DNA of 64,000 nt, taken from NCBI GenBank assembly GCA_022711435.1, contig JAKLFB010000011.1, forward strand, positions 1 through 64,000, in the 5' to 3' direction. The position numbers and the translations under genes are program-made. Of the stretch, positions 17,033 through 25,918 are shown piece by piece (positions within the stretch are counted from its first letter, which is position 1; each line of letters opens with the position of its first letter). The stretch is from Verrucomicrobiota bacterium (lineage in GTDB: Bacteria; Verrucomicrobiota; Verrucomicrobiia; Limisphaerales; UBA1319). Below the pieces are notes generated by a model, which was not told the origin of the DNA, did no database searches, and worked only from the letters and a program-made list of their open reading frames with translations.

Positions 17033-18613
17033 ATGGACAGCATCGAATCCGACCGCGGGGCGAGGTTCTCCGTGCGCGCCCTCGGCTATGCATTGGCGGC
17101 ATGCGCGTGTTGGGGATACGGCACGCCCCGCGCTGAGTGCGCAGCCCCGGCGGCCCGCCGGCCGAACATCCTGCTGGCGATCGCCGACGACCTCTCCTTC
17201 GCCCATGTATCGATCGCGGGCTATCCGGGCGTGCGCACCCCGGCGTTCGACCGCGTGGCGCGGGAGGGCATCTGGTTCCGGAACGCCTTCTCGCCCTCGC
17301 CCGGATGCAGCCCGACTCGAGCGGCGCTGCTGACCGGGCGCCACACCTGGCAGATCGAGCAAGCCGGCACTCACGCGAGCGCGTTCCCGACCCGCTACAT
17401 CGTGTATCCGGACCTGCTCGAACAGGCCGGCTATTGGGTTGGATACACCGGCAAAGGCTGGGGGCCGGGCAACTTCCAGGCCAGCGGCCGCACCCGGAAC
17501 CCGGCCGGGCCGGTCTTCGCCAGCCGCAAGCTCAAGCCGCCTCACTCCGGAATCGGCGCCAACGATTATGCCGGCAATTTCGCCGATTTCCTCGAGCGGC
17601 GGCCCGCCGGCCAGCCGTTTTGTTTCTGGTATGGAGCGACGGAACCGCATCGCGGCTACCAGGCCGGCGCCGGGCTCGCTTCCGGCAAGCGGCTGGCGGA
17701 CGCGGCCCCGCCTCCTTTCCTGCCGGACGCGCCCACGGTGCGATCGGACATTCTCGATTACTGCCTCGAGGTGGAGTGGTTCGACGAGCACCTGGGACGC
17801 ATGCTGAAGCTGCTCGAGAAGGCCGGGGAGCTGGATCGGACCCTGGTGATCGTCACCAGCGACAACGGGATGCCATTCCCGCGCGCCAAGGCGAATCTGT
17901 ACGAATTCGGATTTCACATGCCGCTGGCCATCCGCTGGGGCGACCGGGTCCCGGGCGGGCGCGCGGTGGACGATCTGGTGGGGCTGGTGGATGTGACCGC
18001 CACAATCCTCGATGCCGCAGGCGTCCGCCACCCGGGCCCGCCCTATCCCATTGCCGGCCGGAGCTTCCTCGACGTCCTGACCTCGGGCCGCCAGGGAATC
18101 GTCGATCCCACGCGAACCGCCGTTTACGCCGCGCGCGAGCGGCACTCGTCCTCCCGCTACCAGAATCGGGGCTATCCTCAGCGCTGTCTTCGGACACCGG
18201 AGTATTTGTTCATTCGGAACTTCCGTCCGGACCGCTGGCCGGCAGGCGATCCCCAGGCGCTCCGGGATGACGGCCAGCCCGGTCCGATGCACGGCGCATA
18301 CCATGACATCGACGCCAGCCCCACGCTCAAGTTCATGGTCGATCATCGCGACCAGCCGGCGATTGGACCTTTCTTCCACCTGGCCGTGGACAAGCGCCCG
18401 GCCGAGGAGCTGTTCGATGTCCGCGCCGATCCGGGCTGCACCAACAACCTGGCCGGACACCCCGGCTGGGCTGCAACGAAAGCCAGGCTGGCCCGCCAGC
18501 TCGACGATTATCTGCGCCAGACGGGCGACCCGCGCGTCCTCGACGGCGGCGAGATTTGGGAGTCCTATCCCCGATACAGCCCGATCCGATCCTTCCCGCC
18601 CCCATCCGAGTGA
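17033..18613 (+). CDS. type I sulfatase (formylglycine-dependent)
   Basis: The 526-residue secreted enzyme starts with a signal-like segment (ALGYALAACACWG). The sulfatase domain contains PNILLAIADDLSF (metal-binding aspartates), the formylglycine motif CSPTRAALLTGR with Cys92 as the converted residue, and a C-terminal catalytic DNGMPFPRAK segment. Such enzymes hydrolyse sulfate esters of polysaccharides or related substrates in the periplasm. The ATG at 17033 was preferred to an earlier TTG because no family sequence lies before it. No formylglycine-generating enzyme or glycan-degradation gene is adjacent, so the substrate is unknown. Residues 89-101 fit the CxPxR-xxxx-TG signature exactly. 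Confidence 0.88.
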   Translation: MDSIESDRGARFSVRALGYALAACACWGYGTPRAECAAPAARRPNILLAIADDLSFAHVSIAGYPGVRTPAFDRVAREGIWFRNAFSPSPGCSPTRAALLTGRHTWQIEQAGTHASAFPTRYIVYPDLLEQAGYWVGYTGKGWGPGNFQASGRTRNPAGPVFASRKLKPPHSGIGANDYAGNFADFLERRPAGQPFCFWYGATEPHRGYQAGAGLASGKRLADAAPPPFLPDAPTVRSDILDYCLEVEWFDEHLGRMLKLLEKAGELDRTLVIVTSDNGMPFPRAKANLYEFGFHMPLAIRWGDRVPGGRAVDDLVGLVDVTATILDAAGVRHPGPPYPIAGRSFLDVLTSGRQGIVDPTRTAVYAARERHSSSRYQNRGYPQRCLRTPEYLFIRNFRPDRWPAGDPQALRDDGQPGPMHGAYHDIDASPTLKFMVDHRDQPAIGPFFHLAVDKRPAEELFDVRADPGCTNNLAGHPGWAATKARLARQLDDYLRQTGDPRVLDGGEIWESYPRYSPIRSFPPPSE

Positions 18614-18647
18614 GGGCGCCACAGCAGGCCAGGAGGCCCGCGCTCCG

Positions 18648-18851
18648 AATCCTTACGGACCGCGGACGCCTGCCTGCCAGAGCCGTCGCGGCGCAGGCTG
18701 GTCCCCGTCCGCAGCAGCGTGCAATTGGATGCCCCTCCGTGGCCTTCGCGCCTTCGTGGTGAGATACAACCGCAGCTTGAAAGCTGCGGCTACGCGATCA
18801 AGGGGATGAGAATGCTGGCCGATAAGCGGACGCGTCAGCAACGCGTCCCTA
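18648..18851 (+). repeat. mosaic intergenic repeats, families C and A
   Basis: 18648-18763 is family C (GACGCCTGCCTGCCAGAGCC, GCAGGCTGGTCCCCGTCCGC). 18769-18851 is family A with its CGCAGCTTGAAAGCTGCGG hairpin and a GACGCGTCAGCAACGCGTC dyad. It forms the left part of the 806-bp gene-free gap 18614-19419. Confidence 0.75.
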
Positions 18852-19330
18852 CCTGGCCAAGAACAGGATTTCCGCGTCATTTCGTCATTTCGTGCGGGGA
18901 AAGCGGCAGAGGACTGCCGCACTCCACGAGGCTGACGCCCATTCGGACACGCCCTCGCTGCGCGCGAAGCGTCTTGGAGCGCAACCTGCCAGAGCCGTCG
19001 CGGCGCAGGCTGGTCCCCGTCCGCAGCAGCGTGCAATTGGATGCCCTGAACTTCGTGGTGAGATACAGCCGCAGCTTGAAAGCTGCGGCTACGCGATCAA
19101 GGGGATGAAAATGCTGGCCGATAAGCGGACGCGTCGGCGACGCGTCCCTACCTGGCCAAGAACAGGATTTCCGCGTCATTTCGTCATTTCGTGCGCGGAA
19201 AGCGGCAGAGGACTGCCGCACTCCACGAGGCTGACGCCCATTCGGACACGCCCTCGCTGCGCGCGAAGCGTCTTGGAGCGCAGCCTGCCAGAGCCGCCGC
19301 GGCGCAGGCTGGTCCCCGTCCGCATGCGGG
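18852..19330 (+). repeat. 299-bp tandem duplication of repeat block D-C-A
   Basis: A unit beginning CCTGGCCAAGAACAGGATTT at 18852 starts again at 19151, 299 bp later, with very few differences, and breaks off near 19330. Each unit carries block D (hairpin GCGGCAGAGGACTGCCGC, then CGAAGCGTCTTGGAGCGCA), part of family C, and family A. The duplication ends about 90 bp before gspE. No ORF runs through it convincingly. Confidence 0.8.
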
Positions 19331-19419
19331 TGAAGCCCGAATGGCGTTGGGCGCCGGTAAATGCTTTGACCCACCGCGCAACTTTTTCTACTGTCCGTTG
19401 TTGAGAATTGGGGAAACGC

Positions 19420-21168
19420 ATGGCTTTTGCCTCGATCAAGACGGTATTTGCGCGGGCCGGTCTGGCTGCTCCGGAGCAGGTGGACCAATGGCTTCGGGCG
19501 TGGCGGACGGCGGTGGAGAGCGGCTCGACGGAATCGCAGCTGGCCTTCTTTTTTCGGGAGCTGGGCCTGGCGGAAGACCGGTTCCTGGAGAAGCTGGCGG
19601 CGGCGCTCGGCTGGCCCTACCTCGATCTGCCCCGGCTGAATGTCAGCACGGAAGCGCGCCAGAAGATCACCACCAAGGTCGCCTTTCAATACACCGTCTT
19701 GCCCACGCGGCTGGAGGAGAACCGGCTGCAGGTGGCGATATGCGATCCGTTCAATCCGGCCCTTTTGAACGCCGTGCAGTTCGACGCCGGGTGCCCGATC
19801 GAGTTCGCTCTGGCGCCGCGCGCGGAGATCGAAAAGGCGCTCAAGAAGTATTATGGCGTGGGGGCGGAGACCCTGGATGAGATCGCCGAGGACGAGCCTT
19901 TGGAGCTGCTCGTGGGCGAGGAGAAGGAGATCACCGACAACGACCAGGAGGCGAGCGTCATCAAGTTCGTCAACCAGGTGATCTGGGAGGCCTACAAGGA
20001 CCGCTCGACGGACATCCATTTCGAGCCGGCCGAAGACGAGCTGCGCATTCGGTATCGGATCGATGGGATCCTGCACCAGACCCCCATGCCGCCCCAGCTC
20101 AAGCGCTACCAGGCGGCCCTGATCTCCCGCATCAAGGTCATGTCGGGCATGAACATCGCCGAGAAACGCCTCCCGCAGGATGGGCGCATCAACGTCCGCA
20201 TCAAAGGCGAGGAGATCGACATCCGCGTCTCGACGGTGCCCACCGTGTATGGCGAGAGCGTCTCGCTGCGCCTCCTCACGCGCGGCAAGATCTTTCTCAG
20301 CCTCGAGAAGCTCGGGTTCGCCCCCGAGGACGAGCAGGCCATCCGCGAAATCATCGTCAAGCCCCACGGGATCTTCCTGGTGACGGGCCCGACGGGATCG
20401 GGCAAATCGACCTCGCTCTACGCGTTTCTGAGCACGATCAACTCCGTTCACAAGCGGATCATCACGATCGAGGAGCCGGTCGAGTACGAGCTCAAGGGGA
20501 TCAACCAGATCGCGGTGCGCCCCGAGATTGGGCTGACTTTCGCAATGGGCCTGCGGCATATCCTCCGCCAGGACCCGAATGTCATCATGGTCGGCGAGAT
20601 CCGCGATCTCGAGACCGCCGAGATCGCGATCCGCGCCGCGCTGACCGGCCACCTGGTCTTCTCGACCCTGCACACCAACGACGCCCCCAGCGCCTTCACC
20701 CGGCTGATCGACATGGGGATCGAGCCGTTCCTGGTCGCGTCGTCCGTCGAATGCGTCATGGCGCAGCGGCTGGTCCGCACCATCTGCCCCCAGTGCAAGG
20801 AGGAGCACAAGGTCGAACGCGCCTATCTCCACCGGATCGGGTTCCCCCAGGAGAAGGTCGAGTCGGCGCGGTTCTATCGGGGGCGGGGCTGCGAGGAATG
20901 CCGCCAGCTCGGCTACCAGGGGCGGATGGGGATCTACGAGCTGCTGATTCTCCAGGAAACCTTGCGGCCGCTGATCCTCAACCGGGCTCCGGCGTCGACC
21001 ATCGCCCAGCGCGCGATCGAGCTGGGGATGCGCACCCTCCGCGCCGATGGATGGAACAAGGTGCTTTCCGGCAAGACCACAATCGAAGAGGTGCTGCGCG
21101 TCACCCAGGTCGAGGAGCACCTCAATGCGCTGGTCGACGACCCCAAGGCCGAGGTGTGGGTCAAATGA
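19420..21168 (+). CDS. gspE: type II secretion / type IV pilus assembly ATPase (GspE/PilB)
   Basis: The 582-residue hexameric traffic ATPase powers pseudopilus or pilus assembly from the cytoplasmic face. The N-terminal part (about 1-150) is an MshEN/GspE-N domain. The motor carries Walker A GPTGSGKST (from 323), Asp box ITIEEPVEYEL, Walker B GEIRDLETAEIA and His box LHTNDA. A zinc-binding tetracysteine (CPQCKEEHK ... CEECRQLGYQGR) follows, as in GspE and PilB. The ATG at 19420 follows GGGGAAA. It heads an operon with GspL/PilN-, PilO- and secretin-type genes. No platform protein (GspF/PilC), retraction ATPase or prepilin is in the window. Confidence 0.93.
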   Translation: MAFASIKTVFARAGLAAPEQVDQWLRAWRTAVESGSTESQLAFFFRELGLAEDRFLEKLAAALGWPYLDLPRLNVSTEARQKITTKVAFQYTVLPTRLEENRLQVAICDPFNPALLNAVQFDAGCPIEFALAPRAEIEKALKKYYGVGAETLDEIAEDEPLELLVGEEKEITDNDQEASVIKFVNQVIWEAYKDRSTDIHFEPAEDELRIRYRIDGILHQTPMPPQLKRYQAALISRIKVMSGMNIAEKRLPQDGRINVRIKGEEIDIRVSTVPTVYGESVSLRLLTRGKIFLSLEKLGFAPEDEQAIREIIVKPHGIFLVTGPTGSGKSTSLYAFLSTINSVHKRIITIEEPVEYELKGINQIAVRPEIGLTFAMGLRHILRQDPNVIMVGEIRDLETAEIAIRAALTGHLVFSTLHTNDAPSAFTRLIDMGIEPFLVASSVECVMAQRLVRTICPQCKEEHKVERAYLHRIGFPQEKVESARFYRGRGCEECRQLGYQGRMGIYELLILQETLRPLILNRAPASTIAQRAIELGMRTLRADGWNKVLSGKTTIEEVLRVTQVEEHLNALVDDPKAEVWVK

Positions 21169-21253
21169 ATCGCCCCCTTCCACGTGATACGGTTTGGAGC
21201 CGGGCGTCGGCGCGGTCCGGCGCCGCAGTTCGTCCTGCCTTCCAACCCGCCCC

Positions 21254-22891
21254 ATGAAATCCCGCCGCTACCTTGGCTTGCTGCTCATCGGGCTGGCGCT
21301 GCTGATGCCGGTCATGGGCTGGGGGGAGCTCTTGAGCGCCGGTCCCGCGACGGCTCTGGCCGGCGGATTGGCCTTCGTGCTGCTCTCTTTTCGATCGCCG
21401 CGTGAGGACGGCGCCGGCGGAGGCGGGGCGGACATCCCCGCGGGGCCGGCCTCGCCCGATGCCGAGCCGAGTCCATCTCCGCCCGCGCGGCGCTCTCGCG
21501 GCCAGCGCTTTCACCATGGCAACGTCATCGAGATGGCCGGCGAGCAGTGCTCGCTATGGCGATTCTCGGTGAGCAACGGCAAGGTCGGCCTGGAAGGCGA
21601 ATCGGCGGCCGGCTCGGGCCAGCCACTGCCGGCCCGCTGGATCAAGCGGGACTGGCGTTCCCTGTGGCAGCCCGCGCTGAATCTGGCCTGGCTGCCGGCG
21701 GATCAGGTCTTCCTGCGCGTGCTCGAACTGCCGGCCGCCAACCCGGCCGAGCTGGTATCCATGGTCGAACTGCAGCTCGAGAAGATCTCGCCGCTGCCGG
21801 TCACCCAGATCGTCTGGACCGTCGAGCCTTACGCCTCGGGCGCGGGCCAGAACCTGGCTGCCATCGTGATCATGGCGCCCCGGAGCCGGGTCGAGGAATT
21901 TTTGGGCAAGCTGGAAAGCCGGGGGTTTCTGGCGGATCGGCTCGAGCTGCCGCTGGTGCATGAGATGCTGGCGGCGCCGCGATCGGGGAGCGGATTATCG
22001 GTGTATACGGATGCCGCACCGGATGCCTCGAGGTGCCTGGCGGCGTGGTGGCACGAGGGGCGCCTCGAGAGCCTGAACCTGTTGCCGGTCGATCCGTCGC
22101 CCCAATGGGCGCCGGTGTTGTTCGAGCAGCTGACCCAGATCGCCTGGGCCGGCGAGATCGAAGGCTGGGTGCAGACGCCCGTCCAGTGCGAGCTGGTCGC
22201 GGCGCCGGAGATAGCCGGCCGATGGGCGCCCGCGCTCGAGGAGTGGAGCGGGCAGCCTGTGGCGGTGCGCGAGCCGATGGCCCGCCCCGCCCTCGCGGCC
22301 TTGAATCTCGAGCGTATCGCCCGGCAGGAAACCCGCTCGAATCTGCTGCCGGCCGAGCACGTCTCGCGCTACCGTCAGGAATTCATCGATCGCCTCTGGA
22401 TGCGGGGGCTGGCGGCGGTGGTGGTCATCTATCTCGCGATTGTGGCGGCCTATTTGCTGGCCGTGCAGGTCGTTCATTTCCAGAAGAACCGACTGGAGGC
22501 GCGGATCGAAGCCATGGGCGAATCCTACCGCCAGGCCATGCAGCTCAAGGCGCGCGTCCAGGCGCTCCAGGACCGGGTCAACCTGAAATACGCCGCCCTC
22601 GAATCCTGGAAGGCCGCCGCCACGCTGCTCCCCACCGACCTGCGCCTCACGGACCTGATATTCGACAAGGGGCGCACGCTGACCATCCACGGCCTGGCGC
22701 CTGCCGACCAGGTGAGCCAGATCATCGATTACAACCAGGCCATCAGCCAATACCGGGGCGATGGCGATAACCAGCCCCCTCTCTTCGCCAAGGTCAATCC
22801 CTACAACTCGACGCCCCGGCCCGGACCCGGTGGCGTCGCCATGGTGGCGTGGAACTTCACCTGCGAACTCAAACGAACGGAGGTGGAATGA
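21254..22891 (+). CDS. GspL/PilM-PilN-like inner-membrane assembly protein
   Basis: The 545-residue protein starts with a hydrophobic N-terminus (about 1-50, two membrane segments) and a Pro/Gly-rich linker. A PilM/GspL-type domain follows (LAWLPADQVFLRVLELP ... VSMVELQLEKISPLP). A transmembrane helix near residues 395-420 (GLAAVVVIYLAIVAAYLLAV) precedes a PilN-like coiled coil and ferredoxin-like periplasmic part (LTIHGLAPADQVSQIIDYNQ). This is GspL topology with an added N-terminal membrane extension. Verrucomicrobia carry comparable PilM-like genes between the ATPase and the secretin. The end overlaps the next gene as ATGA. The start at 21254 lacks a strong ribosome-binding site; GspL proper would begin about 90 residues later. 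Confidence 0.7.
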   Translation: MKSRRYLGLLLIGLALLMPVMGWGELLSAGPATALAGGLAFVLLSFRSPREDGAGGGGADIPAGPASPDAEPSPSPPARRSRGQRFHHGNVIEMAGEQCSLWRFSVSNGKVGLEGESAAGSGQPLPARWIKRDWRSLWQPALNLAWLPADQVFLRVLELPAANPAELVSMVELQLEKISPLPVTQIVWTVEPYASGAGQNLAAIVIMAPRSRVEEFLGKLESRGFLADRLELPLVHEMLAAPRSGSGLSVYTDAAPDASRCLAAWWHEGRLESLNLLPVDPSPQWAPVLFEQLTQIAWAGEIEGWVQTPVQCELVAAPEIAGRWAPALEEWSGQPVAVREPMARPALAALNLERIARQETRSNLLPAEHVSRYRQEFIDRLWMRGLAAVVVIYLAIVAAYLLAVQVVHFQKNRLEARIEAMGESYRQAMQLKARVQALQDRVNLKYAALESWKAAATLLPTDLRLTDLIFDKGRTLTIHGLAPADQVSQIIDYNQAISQYRGDGDNQPPLFAKVNPYNSTPRPGPGGVAMVAWNFTCELKRTEVE

Positions 22892-23535
22892 GTTCGTATT
22901 TTGACCGCCTCAACCTTCGCCCCCAGGAGCGGCGCCTGGTCGTGGGCGTCGCCGCCGTGGTCTTCGCCGTGCTGAACTTCTGGTTTCTCTGGCCGCATTT
23001 CGGCGATTTCCAGAAGGCCCGGACCGAGCTGAAGAGCGTCGGGGCCAAGCTGGCGGAATACGAGCGCGACACGGCGGCGGAGCGCATCGTCGAGCTGCAG
23101 CGCCGGCTCGCCGAGCTCGAAGGCCAAGGCTCGTCCGTTCTCCCCGCCGAGCAATCCTTGGATCTGATCCGCGCCATCCAGTCCCAGGCGGCCCAGAGCG
23201 GCGTCACCATCAATTCGCAAAGCGAGGTCGTCACCTCGAGCAACACGCGGACCAACGAGTATTTCGAGGAGAAATCGCGCCTGATCACCGTGCTGACGGG
23301 CGAGAAGGAGCTGGTGGATTTCCTGGTTTCTCTCGGATCGACCAACTCGATCATCCGGGTACGCAGCATGACCCTGCGGCCGGATCCATCGCAGACCCGC
23401 CTCCAAGGTTCGATCACGCTGGTGGCCAGCTATCAGAAGAGCCGGCCCAAACCCGCCCCGCCCCCCTCCGGAGCCACGACGCCCCCGGCCACCCCCGCCG
23501 CACCGGCCGCGAGCGCAACCGCCAAAAAACCGTGA
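22888..23535 (+). CDS. PilO/GspM-like protein (Amuc_1100-type)
   Basis: The 215-residue protein has one N-terminal transmembrane helix (VVGVAAVVFAVLNFWFLWP), a coiled coil (about 40-90), a periplasmic ferredoxin-like fold (LVDFLVSLGSTNSIIRV) and a Pro/Ala-rich tail. It has the size and layout of PilO/GspM proteins, which bridge the inner-membrane platform and the secretin. In Verrucomicrobiota the equivalent position is held by Amuc_1100-family pilus-like proteins. A strong GGAGGTGG precedes the ATG, and the gene overlaps both neighbours by 4 bp (ATGA upstream, GTGA downstream), so the module is translationally coupled. Confidence 0.72.
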   Translation: MSSYFDRLNLRPQERRLVVGVAAVVFAVLNFWFLWPHFGDFQKARTELKSVGAKLAEYERDTAAERIVELQRRLAELEGQGSSVLPAEQSLDLIRAIQSQAAQSGVTINSQSEVVTSSNTRTNEYFEEKSRLITVLTGEKELVDFLVSLGSTNSIIRVRSMTLRPDPSQTRLQGSITLVASYQKSRPKPAPPPSGATTPPATPAAPAASATAKKP

Positions 23536-25856
23536 AAAAACACCTCTACATCCTCCTGACCGCCGTGGGGCTGCCCACCACCATCTTCCTCCTGGCTCAA
23601 CTCCCGCCCTCGCCCGGCACGGCGGCATCCACGAACGCCCCTTCAACGTCAACGCTCGCCCCGCCCGCGCCGGGCGCCCTGCCCACTGTCTCGACTGCCG
23701 CACCCGCTCGACGCGCGATCTATTCCGGCAGCCGCCCGGCGGCTCTACCGGTCGCCGGACAATCCAATGCGCCCGCCTCGTCCCGGCTGACTGCGCCTCC
23801 GATATCCGCTTCCACGGTTGCCACGGGCACGGCAGCACGGCGATATACACCTCCCGCATGGGTTCCTCCGCAGCCGGCCGCCGCCGCCACCAGCACGCCC
23901 GCCGCCGCCGCTGCTGCACCCGCTGCCGCCCCACCATCGTTCCCCTCACTTCCCGCACCTCCTCAACCAGCAGCGCCTCCGTCGCCAGCGCCTCCGTCGC
24001 CAGCGCCTCCGTCGCCAGCGCCTCCGTCGCCGGGCGCGGTCGGGCAGCCGGCGGCCGAATCAACCATCCCAGGCATCATCATCAATTTCCCGAATACGCC
24101 GCTGGAGAGCGTGCTGGATTTCTATGGAGAACTGGTGGGCCGGACGATCCTGCGGGCGCCGACGCTCCAGGCCACCTCCACAATCAACCTGAAAGCGCGG
24201 ACGCCGCTCACGCGCGAGGAAGCCCGGCAAGCTCTGGACACCGTGTTGGCGCTCAACAATGTCTCTATGATCCCGATGGGCGAGAAGTTCGTGACTGCCG
24301 TTCCGGTGACCCAGGCGCTGCAGGAGGCCAACGCCTTCTCGAGCGTCGCATCAACCAACCTGCCTGAAGCCGCCCAGTTCATGACGGAGATCGTCCAGCT
24401 CACCAACGCGCTCCCGAGCGAGGTGGTTGCCTCGGTCCAGCCCTTTGCCAAGGTGCCCGGCGGGATCGTCCCCATCGACAGCAGCCAGGTTCTCGTCATT
24501 CGCGATTACGCGATCAACATCAAGCGCATGCTCGAGGTGATCCAGAAGATCGATGTGCCGCTTCCTTCCGACTACCAGCTCGAGGTGATCCCCATCAAGT
24601 ACGGCCGGGTGGAGGATATCGTCGACGTGATGAGCGGGCTGGTTTCCGGCGCCGGCGGGGGAGGCGCGGGGGCATCCACGTCGCGCACCCGCAGCACGGC
24701 CAGCCGCACCAGCGGGAGCCGGCTCAGCATGCGTTCCTCCTCGCAGCAGCAGCAGCGCGGCATGTACCCCGGCCAGGCCGCTCAGCCGGTTCAGCCACAG
24801 GCGGCGACAGGGGCGCAGACGGATTTTCAGCGGCGGCTGCAGCAGATTGTGAACCGCGCCGCCGGCGGCGAGGAGCTCCTGGTCGACGCCAAGATCATCC
24901 CCGACGCGCGCGCGAACTCGCTGGTCGTCTATGCCAACAAACATGATCTCTCCATCCTGACCAACATCGTCGCCAAGCTCGACGTCATGCTGGCGCAGGT
25001 CCTGATCGAGGCGGTCATCATCGATGTCAACCTCAAGGACAACCTCAGCTTCGGGATCTCGGCGGTCCAGAGCCAGCTGCAGTCGGGCAACTGGACCTAT
25101 GCCGGCGGGATGGCCAACGCGGGCATCGCGGCGCCCTCGGCCGGCGGCACCTTCAGCAATCTGCTCGGCGGCCTGACCTACTGGACGCGCTACCGCGACG
25201 ACCTGGACATCGTCGTGCGCGCCATCGCCGACAAGACCGAGGCCACCGTCCTCCAGCGCCCGCGGATCCAGACCACGCATGCCGTCACCGCCACCTTCAA
25301 CAGCGGCTCGCAAGTCGCCTACTCCGCCGGGACCTATTACGGGTACGGCACCGGCGCCAACTCCTACGCCCAGTTCCTCGACGTCGGCATCATGCTCGAG
25401 GTAACACCCTACATCACCCCCGACGGCCTTGTGGTGATGGAGATCGCCCAGGAGATCAGCGAGCTGGCCGGCTACACCGAGATCAGCCCCGGCCAGCAGG
25501 CCCCCAACACCAACACCCGCAGCGCCAGCTCCACCGTCTCCGTCCGCGACGGCGAGACCATCCTTCTCGGCGGCTTCATCCGCACCTCCAAGAGCCGGTC
25601 CAATTCCGGGATCCCCCTCCTCAAGGACATCCCTCTGCTCGGCCCGCTGTTCCGGAGCAACAGCAAGAACAACGACCGCAGCGAGCTTCTGGTCCTCCTC
25701 CGCCCCAAGATCCTCCTGACCCCGCAGGATGCATCGCTCAACGCCAAGCAGGAGCTCGAAGGCTCCCCCAGCATCCAGCAGGCCAAGGACGATTTCGAGG
25801 CCCAGGAGCGCGAGCTCATCCGCGCCATGAACGAGCGCAAGCGCCGCGGCCGCTGA
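23532..25856 (+). CDS. gspD: secretin (GspD/PilQ family outer-membrane channel)
   Basis: The 774-residue protein starts at GTG in a GTGA overlap. A signal peptide is followed by about 150 residues of Pro/Ala/Ser low complexity, including four exact PAPPS units encoded by 15-bp repeats. Then come N0/N1-type domains (INFPNTPLESVLDFYGELVG, LKALVF-like segments), a Ser/Gln-rich loop, an N3-like domain (DARANSLVVYANKHDLSILTNIV), and the C-terminal secretin beta-barrel with VSVRDGETILLGGFI and GIPLLKDIPLLGPLF. It forms the outer-membrane pore of the type II/IV system encoded upstream. The RAYT element begins 2 bases after its stop, so any native downstream gene or terminator has been displaced. Confidence 0.92.
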   Translation: MKKHLYILLTAVGLPTTIFLLAQLPPSPGTAASTNAPSTSTLAPPAPGALPTVSTAAPARRAIYSGSRPAALPVAGQSNAPASSRLTAPPISASTVATGTAARRYTPPAWVPPQPAAAATSTPAAAAAAPAAAPPSFPSLPAPPQPAAPPSPAPPSPAPPSPAPPSPGAVGQPAAESTIPGIIINFPNTPLESVLDFYGELVGRTILRAPTLQATSTINLKARTPLTREEARQALDTVLALNNVSMIPMGEKFVTAVPVTQALQEANAFSSVASTNLPEAAQFMTEIVQLTNALPSEVVASVQPFAKVPGGIVPIDSSQVLVIRDYAINIKRMLEVIQKIDVPLPSDYQLEVIPIKYGRVEDIVDVMSGLVSGAGGGGAGASTSRTRSTASRTSGSRLSMRSSSQQQQRGMYPGQAAQPVQPQAATGAQTDFQRRLQQIVNRAAGGEELLVDAKIIPDARANSLVVYANKHDLSILTNIVAKLDVMLAQVLIEAVIIDVNLKDNLSFGISAVQSQLQSGNWTYAGGMANAGIAAPSAGGTFSNLLGGLTYWTRYRDDLDIVVRAIADKTEATVLQRPRIQTTHAVTATFNSGSQVAYSAGTYYGYGTGANSYAQFLDVGIMLEVTPYITPDGLVVMEIAQEISELAGYTEISPGQQAPNTNTRSASSTVSVRDGETILLGGFIRTSKSRSNSGIPLLKDIPLLGPLFRSNSKNNDRSELLVLLRPKILLTPQDASLNAKQELEGSPSIQQAKDDFEAQERELIRAMNERKRRGR
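23971..24030 (+). repeat. four tandem 15-bp repeats inside the secretin gene
   Basis: CAGCGCCTCCGTCGC occurs four times without interruption or mismatch and encodes PAPPS units in the linker. As the unit is a multiple of three, copy-number changes would alter linker length without shifting the frame. Confidence 0.9.
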
Positions 25857-25880
25857 TACAATGGGGTCGCATCTAAATAG

Positions 25881-25908
25881 TTGACAATTGGCGCGCCCCT
25901 TGTGCTAT
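25881..25908 (+). promoter_or_regulatory. sigma-70-type promoter embedded in the RAYT left end
   Basis: TTGACA (25881-25886), a 16-base spacer and TGCTAT (25903-25908) lie 10 bases before the transposase ATG. The -35 hexamer is part of the terminal repeat itself, while the -10 lies outside it. Confidence 0.5.
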
Positions 25909-25918
25909 CGTTGGGCCC

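Noticed and set aside
18648..19330. Possible CRISPR array
   Set aside because: Repeats are about 300 bp, tandem, contain hairpins and lack regular short spacers; no cas genes nearby.
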